A program made the translations under genes and the position numbers. Below the pieces are notes generated by a model that worked only from the letters and a program-made list of their open reading frames with translations, was not told the origin of the DNA and made no database searches. Of a DNA stretch of 64,000 nt, positions 33,760 through 45,868 are shown one piece after another (within the stretch, counting starts at the first letter, position 1; each line of letters begins with the position of its first letter). Where the stretch lies: assembly GCA_028554755.1 (NCBI GenBank), contig JAPTOF010000020.1, forward strand, positions 10,635,001-10,699,000. The letters are read 5' to 3'. This DNA comes from Cordia subcordata (lineage: Eukaryota; Streptophyta; Magnoliopsida; Boraginales; Cordiaceae).

Positions 33760-35364
33760 TAATATGCAAATGCAACGTATCAAGTAAAGCAATATGAAAA
33801 GATAGAATAGAAAAGGTTAATTATATTTTGGAAACATATCAATTTAAAAAAATAATAAATTATTATTTATTAAATTAAATTTCCAATCTAAACAAAAGAT
33901 TATCATTTAAGATTTTATGAGTTCTGCTATCAAACTTTCAATTTAAGTTTCCATTGTTCTACCCTTTGAATATTTTTTTTATTTTTATTAGTTTTTAATT
34001 TACATTTTTGTTGGGTATATTTTATTTTTTGTGTAAGTATATTTCATTTTTGCAATTGCTAAGAATTTAAATATGTCAATTAGAAATTATAAATATGGAT
34101 ATTCAAAACTTAAAAAAAAAAAAAGTAAATGGCTAAAGCTTTTAATGCAATCACAAAAAGAAGCTCTTGACAAATTTTAACAAGTAATAAGACAAATAAA
34201 TCCGAAAATTTTCAAGAGTGTTCTTAAATTAACAAGTTAGCAACATAGAATGAAAAGACTTATATTGATACTGAAGAAGACTTGATTCTTTTCAAATGCA
34301 TATATTATCTATAGAATAATTTTAAGGATTACAGTATCTATTGCTTCAGTAAAACGAAGTTTTTCAAAAATAAAATTATGCTACAAAATTTTTTTGATTT
34401 GAAATGCAAAATTTTTATCTCAAACATAAAAAATTAGGTCTCAAAACAGATTTGAGATGGAATTTAAGATGAAAATTTTTGCCTCAAAAACCCTTGCATC
34501 AAATTTTGAAAAAGAAATTCCATCTCTAATTGAGAGGGAAAACTCTCTATCTCAAATTTCCTTCTAAAATATTTATTAACTTACTAGAAAATTTTGTTCA
34601 AATTTTTTGTTTCAAATCTGCCTCAATTTGTTTCCGTCTCAAATCCACCAATTTAGTAGTGTATTAGTCTTTTAATTTGTTAAATTTGAATTTTTCTTGT
34701 GAACTTATAATTTAAAATTTGTCAACATACAATTTTTGCTTATTCGAGCTTTTAAAATCGTTTAAAAAGAAGAGGTTGAAGTGTTGCACGCACTGTGCCA
34801 AGCACTGTCCTCTAGGAGCATAGCATACATGCTGGTGAAAAATAAAATGCCATTTCCCTACAAGTTTTAGCATAAATCCAAACTTGCTTTTGAGGTTTTA
34901 CTTTACCCATTGTCTCACATGATATCATGTTTTGGCAAATAATACCTTGCCAAATAATGTTTAAATTTAAAAATATTAGTAGTAGATAACTTTTAATTTC
35001 ATATATTCAAATTTAGAATTCATACATTTTTAATAAGTCATATTTATTTTTATAATAAATAATATTTTCTAAACATTTTTAGCAAATAATATTTTTAAAA
35101 TTTGTTGTTATTAATATAAATTTTAAAAAATAAATATTTGTTTTCAAAACTAAATCAATTAATTGTGTAATTACCATCTTGGCTACCAAACATGCATGTT
35201 CTATACGAAGTTAATGTGTAATTACTTTGTGCTAACCGAACATGTCATGTAATTTAAATTACTATGTAATTATTATTCTACCATCTAATAATTATATTGT
35301 GGTATTCAAACAACAACGATATGAAAAGCTCTTAAATTTCTAAGTAACTTGGGGTGGGTTAGTT
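33583..35364. other. Spacer between duplication units, no gene
   Basis: Very AT-rich, with a TA run at 33728-33757. No coding frame, RNA gene or clear element ends. The 34370-34640 stretch repeats 'tctcaaat'/'tttgagat' phrases on both strands and may be a decayed DNA element. Confidence 0.4.
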
Positions 35365-36361
35365 AGCTTTACATGTTAAGATGTTGCTCTAAGTGAATAC
35401 GATAAAGAAGCGTTAAGAGGAGTTACATCCGATTGAGGTTTAAAAGCTTTGATTTACACTAGATTAATAAGTTCTTTGCATTCCTTTCGGGTCATGGCAA
35501 ATTGGCTTGTAAAAGTTGCAAGAGAGAGATAGGGGAAACCATTCAAATTCAATTACAAGTGGTGTGATTCAAGGGTAAAACAACTAAAGTTTTTGCTTTA
35601 GGTCCCTCAGACTTTTATGCCAAAAATAATGATATAATAATCACGATTTATATAATTATAAAAAATTAGGTTATCTTTTTTTTAATGATAAAAGTCTGAT
35701 ATAGTTTCTTTTCTCCTTCGAAAAAATACTCATAACAAGTGAAAGCCCTACTAATGCTATAAATCTCATTCTTTGTCTTATTCATGTTAATTAGTCATTA
35801 ACAACTATATTTTTAATTTTTTACAACCCCTTATCAGGTTCTATAATTTTAACTTTTAAATATTATACACACACACATATATATTAATTTTTAATTTATT
35901 TTTTTAAAGATATATTTTTTTGAATTCATTATAATTTAAATATGTCAATTGAAAAAAATACAAAAAACCTCATATTATAATTTGGCCTTGGGTCTCTACA
36001 CCCGTTGAGCCACCGTTGATTACAAGCTTAAGTTAATTAAATGGTCTCTAATGTTTGAACATGTTGTGAACATGAGAAAGCACATCCTAATCATTCTAAA
36101 CTGAACACAAATGTTTTATACAATGTTTTAGTGAGAGAGAAAAAGACCAAAGACTTAATAGTTAAATAGTATATCATTCATTTTTAGTGTGAGAGGTTCA
36201 GAAATCAGGCAAATGCATGCAATCGGTCTTTAGCCTTTCTTGACGTGGAAAAGAGACAGAGAAAAAGCAAGCTTAACAAGTAGAGTAACAGTCAAATTGA
36301 CAGAAATAATTTCGTTAACCACCCTCAAACGAAACTGAAAAGCCCCTCATCCGAAGGGGCA

Positions 36362-36371
36362 TTTATTTATT
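36362..36371 (-). terminator. Candidate polyadenylation signal, defensin at 36476
   Basis: AATAAATAAA-like sequence on the minus strand, about 105 bp past the stop, at the position homologous to 31322-31329. Confidence 0.4.
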
Positions 36372-36475
36372 ATCCAGGCACACCAGTGAGATATATAGAA
36401 GCCATGCTAGTTAAATAAGCAACTCAACATACTGATGATAGGTTATAACTAAAGTGCAATTTCACATAATTAAGC

Positions 36476-37308
36476 TCAACAATGTTTAGTGCAGAAACAT
36501 CGACGACGGAAGCCCCTGCAGTGGCCACCATGGAAGCCCTCCGTCTGGCAAACAGCAGCACAGTTAGCTTTCCTCACACATACTCCCTTGAAGCGGTGGC
36601 TTTGTGATTCGCATGTCCTGGCCTCAGCAACCGTTGGACCCATCCCTGTAATTAATTGGCAAATTAAAACGTGAGCCATTTGGTTAATTAGTACCACTTA
36701 TGCATATATGGTAACATTTGCTAGATTGTTTATTAGGATATTATCGATCATGAACAAAATAATAAAATTTTACAGGTTTATGTTATGAGTCCCTTTACTC
36801 CTTCAAACTTTCCCACATAATGAAAGTTTCATTATTATAAACGCGAGAGATTTGATATTAAACACATAAATTATTACTATATAAAGAAAGGGTAAGAGGG
36901 TGAAGGGACAAAAAGCTAATAGAAAGCATCTATTTGTCATAACATTATAGTAAAGGCAAATTTCCACTGTGTATTCTCGTCGTGTTTTGTACGACAATTC
37001 CAAGAATTCGTACAGTTAACTACTCACATAAATGTGCAATAAAGTAGCATTGTATATATGTCATCGTTGTCAATAAAGAATGAAATAATTTTTGTGGGGA
37101 AAAGGAGAGACTGGAAAACAAAACGCATTAATTTTTATTTAGAGGGCAAAAAAATAAGAATAAATGATGCGGTTGTAAATATAGTCTAATTCATTTGTAT
37201 GTTACATTAATGAACCAAAAATTTAACACATGAAAGAAAGTTGCCAGTGGCCATGACAAGCATGAGCATGAGGAACAAAGTAGCAAACATTCTCATGGTG
37301 CGAGCCAT
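36476..37308 (-). CDS. Plant defensin (two exons), tandem copy 2, GC splice donor
   Basis: Exon 1 is 37308-37245; exon 2 is 36645-36476 after AATTACAG. The phase-1 intron is 599 bp. At the exon 1 boundary the sequence is CCACTG|GCAACT, where copy 1 has CCACTG|GTAACT, so the donor is GC instead of GT. GC-AG introns are a known minor class in plants, so the gene may still be spliced. The 77-residue product begins [15 protein letters not shown] and has the pre-segment GPTVAEA. Its mature peptide matches copy 1 except for Val at position 13. All eight cysteines and [10 protein letters not shown] are kept. If the donor fails, reading through the intron would end the protein soon after the signal peptide. 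Confidence 0.87.
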
Positions 37309-37360
37309 ATACAAGAGAGCGAATGGAAAATGAATTGGAGGGCATGAATGTTATATAGGC

Positions 37361-37370
37361 CTATTTATAT
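37361..37370 (-). promoter_or_regulatory. TATA box, defensin copy 2
   Basis: The minus strand reads ATATAAATAG about 55 bp before the start codon, in the same context as copy 1. Confidence 0.7.
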
Positions 37371-38005
37371 GTGTTAATTTCAAGGAAAATCTTTGCCCAC
37401 CCATGTTACTTTTGAATTCCAGAAAAAGGGACGCCCACGGGAATATCCTTTCCGTAAGGTGTCATGAATACTCAATTTGCACTAGCTTTTTCTGTTACTT
37501 TTCGCTTTCTTTTATATAATACTTGTTCACACCATCGACCCATGAGCTCGTTTGCACGCGGATTCAGCTAAAAATGTGCCTCCACCAAACTCAACATTCT
37601 CGGTTCAGAATTGTGAAGTTATATTTAAAAACTAATTTGTATTAGATGTAATAATTTAAAATTATATATATTGTGCTGATTTTGGAAATTCAAGATTTAT
37701 CAATGTGAAAAGATTGTATTCTTGTTTTTATTAAGCATTATGGGGTTTTATCTAATGACTAATTGATTCCAAGAATAGTCTAAAATTTTATACGATGGAT
37801 TTGACGTTGAGACAAACAAGTCAACAATGAGAATGAAACAAAGACAACCACATGCAAACAATGGGACTAGATTAATATATGACTCTAATACTACGTACTT
37901 AAGGAATCATGAGGTTCTATCTTAAGAAAACAAAGAAAACCATGTTTTTATAATATAAATTTAGAATTTATATTTTTCACACATGTATGAATGTATAAAT
38001 TTGGA

Positions 38006-38630
38006 AGAGTAAATTTTACTTACTTTGCTTCATGAAAGTTGCATAAAACTCTTTGTGATTGCAAAATTTACTATACCCCTTATGATTTCAGAAACACTGC
38101 AAATTGGCATCTATCGTTAGTTTTAGTGTGTGTATATATGTGTGTGTGTGACTTATTTATTTATATGCATTTAATTACTATTGAATATATTTGTATTATT
38201 TGTTAAAGAGTCATTTGAACTAAGAAACCTACATAATTTAGGAGATACATTTTTTTTCTTTTCTACTCATTTATAGAAATATTTGCAACTTATTTCAAAT
38301 TAGAGGAGAAATATGTACTATATTTTTAAAATTAAAAAGGAAAATTTGCACCATTTTAAAACCAGAGAAGGTAATATGAACCATTTTCAAAAGCAAGAGA
38401 ATTTACTCCAATTTTCCTAAATTTTTTGTTATTAACAAGTAAAAATACATTTTAGGTGTGCTTTTCAAACTTATCGTTAACTTTAATGGAAAAACTAATG
38501 GTGAGAGTCAATGTACGATGGTTTTTAAACCACAGGCTTAGGGAGCATCAATCAGTTGTTTTGAAACTAAAGGGATTTTATGTGACTTTCACAAAATACT
38601 AGGGAACAAAAAGCATTTTATTCACTTTAA
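38006..38630. mobile_element. Inverted-repeat element private to unit 2
   Basis: The segment interrupts sequence that is continuous in unit 1 (near 33060). Its ends are imperfect inverted repeats: 'gtaaattttacttactttgcttcatgaaagttgcataaaa' style on the left, mirrored on the right by 'ttttatgtgactttcacaaaa...ttttattcacttt'. No coding frame is present. The duplication of the target is unclear, so the class is not assigned; a Mutator-like MITE is plausible. Confidence 0.5.
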
Positions 38631-39013
38631 AATTTATAATTTTCATAGATAGGTCTAATTCTATATTCCAACATTTATAAGGCTGATCGCGTACACTAAT
38701 ATGCCAAACTAGAAATAGAATGGTTTACTCTTTTCCTCTTAGTTTTACCATATTACTATTTTAATTCAAAAGAAAAGCGTCAGAGTATGATTATTCGTGC
38801 ACAATATATTCCTGCCGTACTCGAAACACGTTCACGTGCATGTCGTTAGTGGATTAATTTATATGTAAATCATGAAATTGGGATTAGAGTTGTAAGGTAA
38901 TTCGCAAAGCAACAAGTAGGCACGCAGTGTGAAATCGCCGAACCTGAATTAATTTAGCTTTTACAAACCTATTCAGGGAGGGCAACAAGCCAAAAACATA
39001 TAAACCACTTAAC

Positions 39014-39225
39014 TAAGAGCTCATTTGGCTAAGCTTATCTTAGTGCTTATAAGCGGTATGTGCTTATAAGCAAAAAATTACTTATGAGCTAGTGGTAAAT
39101 AAGCAGACGTGTTTGGATAATTTGTATTTATGAACTAGTAAAAAGTACTTATAAGCTTGTTAGCCAAACATGTCAAAAAGCCTTTTTGGCAAACCAGCTT
39201 ATAAGCTTAGCCAAACACCCTCTAA
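39014..39225. mobile_element. Tourist/Harbinger-like MITE with TAA duplication
   Basis: The 206-bp insert (39017-39222) has ends GAGCTCATTTGGCTAAGCTTAT and, in reverse complement, GAGGGTGTTTGGCTAAGCTTAT. TAA flanks it at 39014-39016 and 39223-39225. Unit 1 carries the unfilled site at about 33414-33424. Confidence 0.88.
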
Positions 39226-39403
39226 GCCTTTTCATCCACGCTCTTTTCCTCTTTCAGAAAAAGACCATAAGGTCTGCTTATTAATTATGTTATCTAGAAA
39301 CTGCATTTTGATATGGTGATCCATGTAACTTTTTTCTGTTAAACCATTCATTATATTCTTTCCCGAAAATGTTTAACGACTTTAAGACTATCTTTGCCTT
39401 TTT

Positions 39404-40794
39404 GAGAAAAAGGAAGAGAAAAATGTTCATAAGGAAAATCCAAAAAGAAAAAAAAATTACCTTTTGGATTATAAAAACGCGAGAAGAAAAAAGAGAGAAG
39501 AAATGAATTTATAAGTTTTTTTTTTTATTTCGATCTGAGAAAACCCACCAAAGAGGATTATAATTTTAAATAAATAGAAATTACTTAATAGTCTTTCAAT
39601 TTTCGTGGTTATATTAGGGACATACTTGATAAATTATGTAAAAGTACTAGAGAAAATTACAGTTTTCACTCATCAACTTTTCCTTTGCCTTTTTTAATTC
39701 CTACCTGGAAAGAAAGCAAAACTCTGATATGAAAGCATTACTAAGATACACTGCATGCTACCGATTGATTTATTTTCCTCTCATTCAAAAGCGAATCCAA
39801 ACTAAAATTCAAGATTACCTAAACCATCTCTTCCTTTTTCTTTCCTTTAAAAAAGTAAGTCCAAGCATATAGTGTGAAGTAAGGATATTCTCTCGTTCAT
39901 AACAAAAAATAAAATATATATATTTTTTGTTATAAGTATTTAGCTTAGTTTTAAAGAACAAGGAAAATTTCTACAAAGAAAAAAACTCAAATTCAATTTT
40001 TTTCAAAATTAAAAAATTTTACTCTCTCAAGAAAAAAGAAAAAAAAATTCCCCAAAAGTTATAGGAAAACACAAAAGCCAATCCAAATAATCATTTAACG
40101 AGAGGAGGATTCTAAGAGGGAAGACAAGCACGATATGATATATATACAATAACTATGTACTTGTGAATGGTTTGGACGGTTCTGGGCCATGTCTATATAA
40201 CATTGCTTAATTGAAAACGAACTTTAGATTTGAGGGATTTTGTGCCTCAAATCTTTTTGATTGAAGAAAATACAAGCTCTAAACTGAAAAAGGATTTCTT
40301 AGAGCAGTTTCTTTTGACTCTTGAGAAAGTGCATAATCATTCAATCCAGTAGTGCTTATAAAACGAGTATTTACATCAGAAGAAAAGATTAAATTAGTTC
40401 TGAAGAATTGAAAACAACATTATCAATCTATTTTAGTGACTATTTCTCCCATCCAGTATGATCAAAAGAAATTTGTTTTTGCTTCCTTGATCATTCGAAT
40501 TCCGATTCAATATGATCAAAAGAAATTTTAGTTCACCTTATCTCTCTCAAACATGAATATACTTGAAAGTTCGGAATGGTGCATCAGTGCGATGGTTATT
40601 ATATGTATAAATGAATGAATTTTGGATTTATTATTATAATATTCTTATAGTCTGCAATACATAACAAGTGAGGGCATTGTGAACCAAAAAATTATCGATT
40701 TCCATTAAAAAAAAAAAAAAAGAGAGAAAGAAAAGCCAAGCATCTCTTTCGGTAACTTTGGTACGGTTTCAACTTCAGTCCACCTGGTGAAATA
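39404..40794. other. No gene seen
   Basis: AT-rich, with A-runs near 40708. Two similar 'atccagtatgatcaaaagaaattt'-type phrases occur at 40452 and 40506. No element ends are recognised. Confidence 0.45.
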
Positions 40795-40799
40795 ATATC

Positions 40800-41122
40800 T
40801 GTTGGGGAAAACCATGCAAACACGAAGAGTATAAAAAGAAAAACGGACACGAGAAATTACGTAGTTCGGCCTTAAAGCCTACGTCCATGGGCAGCAGAGA
40901 ATTATTATTGATTAGCGAAGAGCACACGGCTTTACTCTGGTTTCTCTCACATAATATAATGAGTATTGCCACATATTTATAGTGCAAAGGTTTCCTAAAC
41001 CTATTAAGCAGAAAAGACAACTAATTAATTATGTGTTACAAAAGGTAACAAGCGAATAAGGTAATATGCTAATAAGGAAATCTACTATTCTTGTTGCCCA
41101 AGAATACGGGCCACATTCAACA
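40800..41122 (-). repeat. Single LTR of the copia element at 40800-45900
   Basis: 323 bp. The minus strand starts TGTTGAATG right after the purine tract (complement of 41123-41134) and ends CCCCAACA. It has the usual 'ggacgtagg' phrase near 40880. No second copy exists at the other end. Confidence 0.85.
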
Positions 41123-41301
41123 AATCTCCACCTTGACACGTTTTCGCTCCAATCAATACATTATTATCCTTGTAGCCAACTGCCCCTAAGGGCTCAATGC
41201 TCCGCACCGCAAATAGCAACCAAGTCCAAGCAATGCTTGAACTTGTTGACTGGAACCACCTTAGTCATCATATCTGCTGGATTCTCATGGGTAGATATCT
41301 T

Positions 41302-42915
41302 CTACACCGATATGATTCCTTGTGAGACAACATCTCTGATAAAGTGATATCTGATATTAATGTGTTTAGTCCTCTCATGATACATCTGATTCTTCGTCAG
41401 ATGGATTACACTCTGGCTATCACAAAAGACTGCACTTGTATCTTGCTGCAGTCCAAGATCACGAACCAGGCCTTGTAACCACATGGCCTCCTTCACAGCT
41501 TCTGCAATTGCCATGTACTCTGCATCAGTAGTCGACAATGCCACAGTAGACTGTAATGTCGCTTTTCAACTGATAGCACATCCAGAGAGAGTAAACACGT
41601 AACCCGTCAGAGATCTTCTTTTATTAAGGTCACCCGTAAAGTCTGAATCACAATAACCCACCAACCTCACGCAATCTCCAGTCATCTTGTTAAACAGTAA
41701 ACCTACATTCGTAGTGCCACGCAAATATCTCATTATCCATTTCACCGCTACCCAGTATGCTTTCCCAGGTGATGCCATATACCTGCTCATAACACTTACT
41801 GCATATGCAATATCAGGACGAGTGCACACCATAGCATACATCAAGCTACCAATAGCACTCGAGTATGGAACATAAGACATATGCTCTACCTCCTCCTTAG
41901 TTTTAGGTGACAAATCTGCAGACAACTTGAAATGAGCAGCAAGCGGTACACTCACAGGCTTTGCTTTTAGCATCCCGAAACGCTCCAGCACTTTCTCAAT
42001 ATAACTCTGCTGAGACAAGAACAGCTTCCCAGCGTTTCTATAACTGTGAATCTCCATGCCAAGAATCTTCTTCGCTGCTCCAAGATCCTTCATCTCAAAC
42101 TCATCACTTAGCTGCTTCTTTAATTCATCGATTGCAGACATGCTTTTAGCAGCAATAAGCATATTATCGACATACAACAACAAATACACAAACGAACCAT
42201 CTGGAAGCCTTTTGAGATACACACAGCTGTCATAGGCACTCCTTGTGTATCCAGCACCTACCATGAATGTGTCAAATCTCTTATACCATGGCTGAGGTGA
42301 CTGCTTCAACCCATACAAGGACTTCTTCAGTTTGCAAATATGGTTCTCCTTACTAGGAACTACATACCCCTCTGGTTGATTCATGTAAATTTGCTCTTCA
42401 AGATCACCATGCAAAAACGCCGTTTTCACATCTAGCTGCTCAAACTCTAAGTCATAAAGAGCAACCAAGGCAAGTAAAACCCTGATGGAACTATGCTTCA
42501 CAACCGGAGAGAACACTTCGTTGAAGTCAACACCCTCCCTTTGTGTATAGCCTTTTGCCACCAACCATACCTTGTATCGAGGACCTTCAATCCCTGGAGT
42601 ACCTTCCTTTTTCTTGCAAACCCATTTGCAACCGACAACTCGCTGTCCCTTAGGCATTTCAACAAGCTCCCATGTTTGATTCTTATGAAGAGACTCAATC
42701 TCCTCACTCATGGCACCCACCCACTGAGCAAAATCTTTCCCAGATATGGCCTCTTTGTATAAATTCGGCTCATGTCCTTCAATTGTTTCGGCAACAGTCA
42801 AAGCATAAGCAACAAGATCAGCGTATCCGTACCTTTGAGGCTCTCTAATCTGTCTCCTTTCTCGCCCAGTGGCAATGCTGTACTTCTGTTGTTCAGGCAC
42901 ATTTTGATCATGCAC
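41302..42915 (-). pseudogene. Copia reverse transcriptase and RNase H, nearly intact
   Basis: A 449-codon frame (42915-41566) is followed after one stop by an 80-codon frame (41544-41302). The reverse transcriptase has 'FEQLDVKTAFLHGDLEEQIYM' with the first catalytic Asp, and 'LYVDNMLIA' at the second catalytic block. The family motif is YVDD; the last Asp is Asn here (codon AAT, 42163-42174). The thumb and connection follow with 'RPDIAYAVSVMSRYM'. RNase H has 'VGYCDSDFTGD', 'ALSTTDAEYMA' and 'HINIRYHFIRD', in which its acidic residues are present. The stop falls between 'SGCAIS' and 'KATLQST'. With the altered YVDD and the stop, it is predicted to be inactive. It is the best preserved pol segment in the window. 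Confidence 0.9.
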
Positions 42916-43707
42916 CTCAATTGGTTGAGTCGACTAAATTTGACTGCAACAATTGCTAAATGGAACATTTGGAACATCAGCAAATACCTCCACTTGCTCT
43001 TTGACACCGTGGTCTAAAGCAGCTACCGCTTTCTCCTTTTCTTGGTCTAATAAAGCAGACTCATTGAATGTCACATCCCTACTGATGAGGAAACCTGGAG
43101 ACTTTGAATCTGTGCACCACAACCTGTAACCTTTCCTCTCGGACGCATAGCCTAAAAATATGCATTTCTTTGCCCTCGGCTCCAACTTGCCATCCTTCAC
43201 GTGAGCATATGCAGGGCAACCGAACACCTTCAATCGCGAGTAGTCAGCAAGCTTACCAGACTATAACTCAAAAGGAGTTTTCAATTCAATAGCTTTGAAT
43301 GGAGACCTATTCACCAAGTAGCATGCCGTATTGACGGCTTCAGCCCAAAAGTCTTGACTCAAACCAGATTGGGAGAGCATACAATGAGCTCTCTCCACCA
43401 GAGTTATATTCATGCGTTCTGCAACACCATTCTGTTGTGGTGTCCCTACACATGTGCGGTGTCTCACAATGCCAGGTTTCCTGCAGAACTCATCAAACTC
43501 TTTATTGCAATATTCCAACCCATTGTCAGTCCTAAGATGCTTAATTTGTTTACCAGTCTGCTTTTCAATCAACGTCTTCCACTCGACAAATGTTGGAAAT
43601 GCCTCATCTTTAGTTTTCAAAAAGTATACCCACACCATCCGAGAGTATATATCAATGAAAGTGATATAATACCTGTCACCTTTCTTGGAAGGAACTTTAT
43701 TAAGACC
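42916..43707 (-). pseudogene. Copia integrase, broken by frameshifts
   Basis: 43261-43638 holds the catalytic core after the first Asp block: 'MVWVYFLKTKDEAF', then 'HLRTDNGLEYCNKEFDEFC' with the second catalytic Asp, then 'TPQQNGVAERMNITLVERAH' with the Glu of the DD-E set. 42934-43233 continues with 'VFGCPAYAHVKDGKLEPRAKKCIFLGY', the usual C-terminal phrase. The first catalytic Asp lies at the end of the upstream piece ('DYIHSDL'). A stop separates that piece from the core and another shift lies near 43240. The normal job is inserting cDNA into host DNA. Confidence 0.8.
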
Positions 43708-44433
43708 TCAAAGATCAGAATGAATATAATCAAGTGTACTTTTGGTGTTCTTTTGCCCCTTGTTGAACTTCACCCTGGTTTGCTTTCTAAAGACACAATG
43801 CTCACAGAATTCAAGCTTTCCAATTCTTTGTCCACAAAGCAAATCCCTCTTGCTCAGCTCGGTCAGTCCCCTCTCGCTCATATGGCCCAACCTTTTGTGC
43901 CATAACTGCGTAATGTCATTATCACTCTCCTCGGATGTAACAGCTGCAACACCTGTAACTGTACGACCTTGAAGGATATATAGGCCGCCAGTCAAGTTCC
44001 CTTTCAAGAGCACAATTGCACCTTTGGTCACCTTTAAGACACCATTCTCACTTTGGAATTTGTATCCATGAGAATCCAAACGCCCAAGAGAAATCAAGTT
44101 TTTCTTCAGCTCCAGTACATGCCAACACTCGAGAGATCTTGTAATACCATCAAATATCTTGATATTTACGATGCCCATTCCCTCCACCTTCAACGAAAGA
44201 TCATTGCCTAGAAAGACTTTCCCTTCTCTTTTGGAATAATAAGAGAACCAGTCGTGCCTAGGACACATATGGAACGTTGCATCAGTATCAAGAATCCATT
44301 GATTATGCCACTGTGATCCACTCACAGTCAAAACTTTTCCGGTACTACTCGAGTTATCTCCATCACTGTCAGCACTCTCCACCACATTAGCTGAATTCTC
44401 CACCTTTTTCTTTCCTTTTTCAGTTTTGGACAT
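43708..44433 (-). pseudogene. Copia protease and pre-integrase region
   Basis: A 241-codon open piece. The protease active-site loop reads 'WILDTDATFHMC'. The catalytic Asp is kept, but the Gly of D-T-G-A is Asp here, which should inactivate the enzyme. The pre-integrase domain follows with 'LWHKRLGHMSERGLTELSKRDLL' and the integrase zinc-binding tail 'LEFCEHCVFRKQTRVKF'. It overlaps the end of the gag frame by about 100 bp in another frame, so one shift separates gag from protease. Confidence 0.8.
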
Positions 44434-45206
44434 TTGTTTTTAATGTGACCCTTTTCACCACACTCGAAATAGCGTAGCTTCCTTACTCTTGATTTTGACC
44501 TTGACTTGCTTTTCTTTCTACTCGAAGATCCTCCTCTATTCTCCGATCTCCCTCTACTCACTAAACCTTCCCCATGAACTTCTTCTCTATGTCCTGGAAT
44601 ATGTGTTTGAAGATCCTTCGATTTTAATGAAGTAATCACATCTTTAAAGGTAATTTTATCCCTCCCATACAACATAGTGTCCACAAAGTTCATATATGAA
44701 GGCGGTAAGGAGCATAATACGATCATAGCTTGGTCTTCATCATCAATTTTAACACTCACATCCTTCAAAGCAATAAAACAAGAGGTAAACTCATCAAGGT
44801 GTTGCTTTAGTGACGTACCTTCTTTCATTCTAAAATGATACAATCGCTTCTTCAAGTAGAGGCGATTGATGAGAGATCTAGATGCATACAATTCCACCAA
44901 AGTATTCCAAGCCTCAACTGATGTCGTCTTCTCAGCAATCTCCAGCAATACTTCATTTGTCACGGACATATGTATTGCACTCAAGGCTTTCGTTTCGAGT
45001 TCTTCTCTCGCTGCTGGTTCTGTCTTTTCCGGGATCACTTCTTCAATGACTTTCCAAAGTCCTTGCATTGTCATAAATGCCTTGAATCTGATCCTCCAAA
45101 GATTGAAACTCATTCTCCCGTCAAACTTCTCGATTTCAAACTTTCCACCTGCGGAAGACATCTTCGTTTGCTCAAAACTCACATGTCGGGATGGAATTTG
45201 GCTCAA
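44328..45206 (-). pseudogene. Copia gag, open 292-codon frame with damaged zinc knuckle
   Basis: The ATG at 45206 begins 'MSQIPSRHVSFEQ'. The capsid region follows: 'FEIEKFDGRMSFNLWRIRFKAFM', 'LYASRSLINRLYLKKRLYHFRM' and 'LDEFTSCFIALKDV'. This is the UBN2 fold of copia gag. Near the C-terminus is 'YFECGEKGHIKNKC'. The CX2CX4HX4C knuckle should start with Cys but has Tyr, so metal and RNA binding would be impaired. The frame then runs past the usual end through a frameshift. Apart from that, gag is open end to end, so this insertion is younger than the other copia copies here. Confidence 0.82.
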
Positions 45207-45868
45207 TGGACTGCAAAAACGGATTCAGCACGTTGATAAACCTTAGGAACACCCCCGGTCAACTTTGGTCAACACCGGTCAAAGTCAAACCTGTTGGTCA
45301 AAGTCAAGACCGTCCCTAAACACGTACTTCGGAGCAAAATTTGGAAAAACAAAGCCCAAAAATGGACTCAGCACGTCAAAAAAACGTGGGGTAAGGCTCT
45401 TGTCAAACCCAGTCAACCCTCGGTCAATGGTCAAAGGTCAAAGTCAACCCTTGGTCAAACCTAGGTCAACTGGTCAACGCCTAGTCAGCTCTGGTCAACT
45501 TGTCCTTTTTTTTTTTGTTTTTTACTAGACTAGGCCCAATCCAATTAAAAATTTGCCTTTTTTTTTTCTCTTAGACTAGAAGTCCAAGCCCAAAAGGTTT
45601 TTTTTTTATTTTTTTTTATAAAAACTAGCCAAGCCTAACAAATAAATTAACCCAAGACCCAAAAACAAAAAAAAATTTGGACAAAGCCTCTACCCTAGCC
45701 CGATCCAGTAACCCAAAACCTCAATCCAAATTTCCCTACTCCAAAATAAATCCTAAAACCCGATCCAATTGCTTCACCCGAATTCTTTCTAATTAAATAA
45801 CCCAACCCAACAACAAAACCCAACCCAAAGAGCCCGCGGGTTCTTTCTTCTCTACCCGTTTCTTCTCG
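45207..45868 (-). other. Leader of the copia element, no PBS or LTR found
   Basis: This zone should hold a 323-bp LTR and a primer-binding site. I see neither. The 45255-45500 part is full of 'ggtcaa' repeats; 45520-45680 has long T and A runs; the rest is rich in 'cccaaccc'. No gene is predicted. Confidence 0.5.

Larger units (their letters stand above)
35365..39403. repeat. Segmental duplication, unit 2 (with a defensin gene)
   Basis: Homologous to 30779-33582. It is longer because of private insertions at about 35560-36240, 38006-38630 and 39017-39222. Confidence 0.8.

Noticed and set aside
43354..43905. 183-codon open frame on the plus strand
   Set aside because: It is antisense to the well-supported copia integrase and protease coding sequence.
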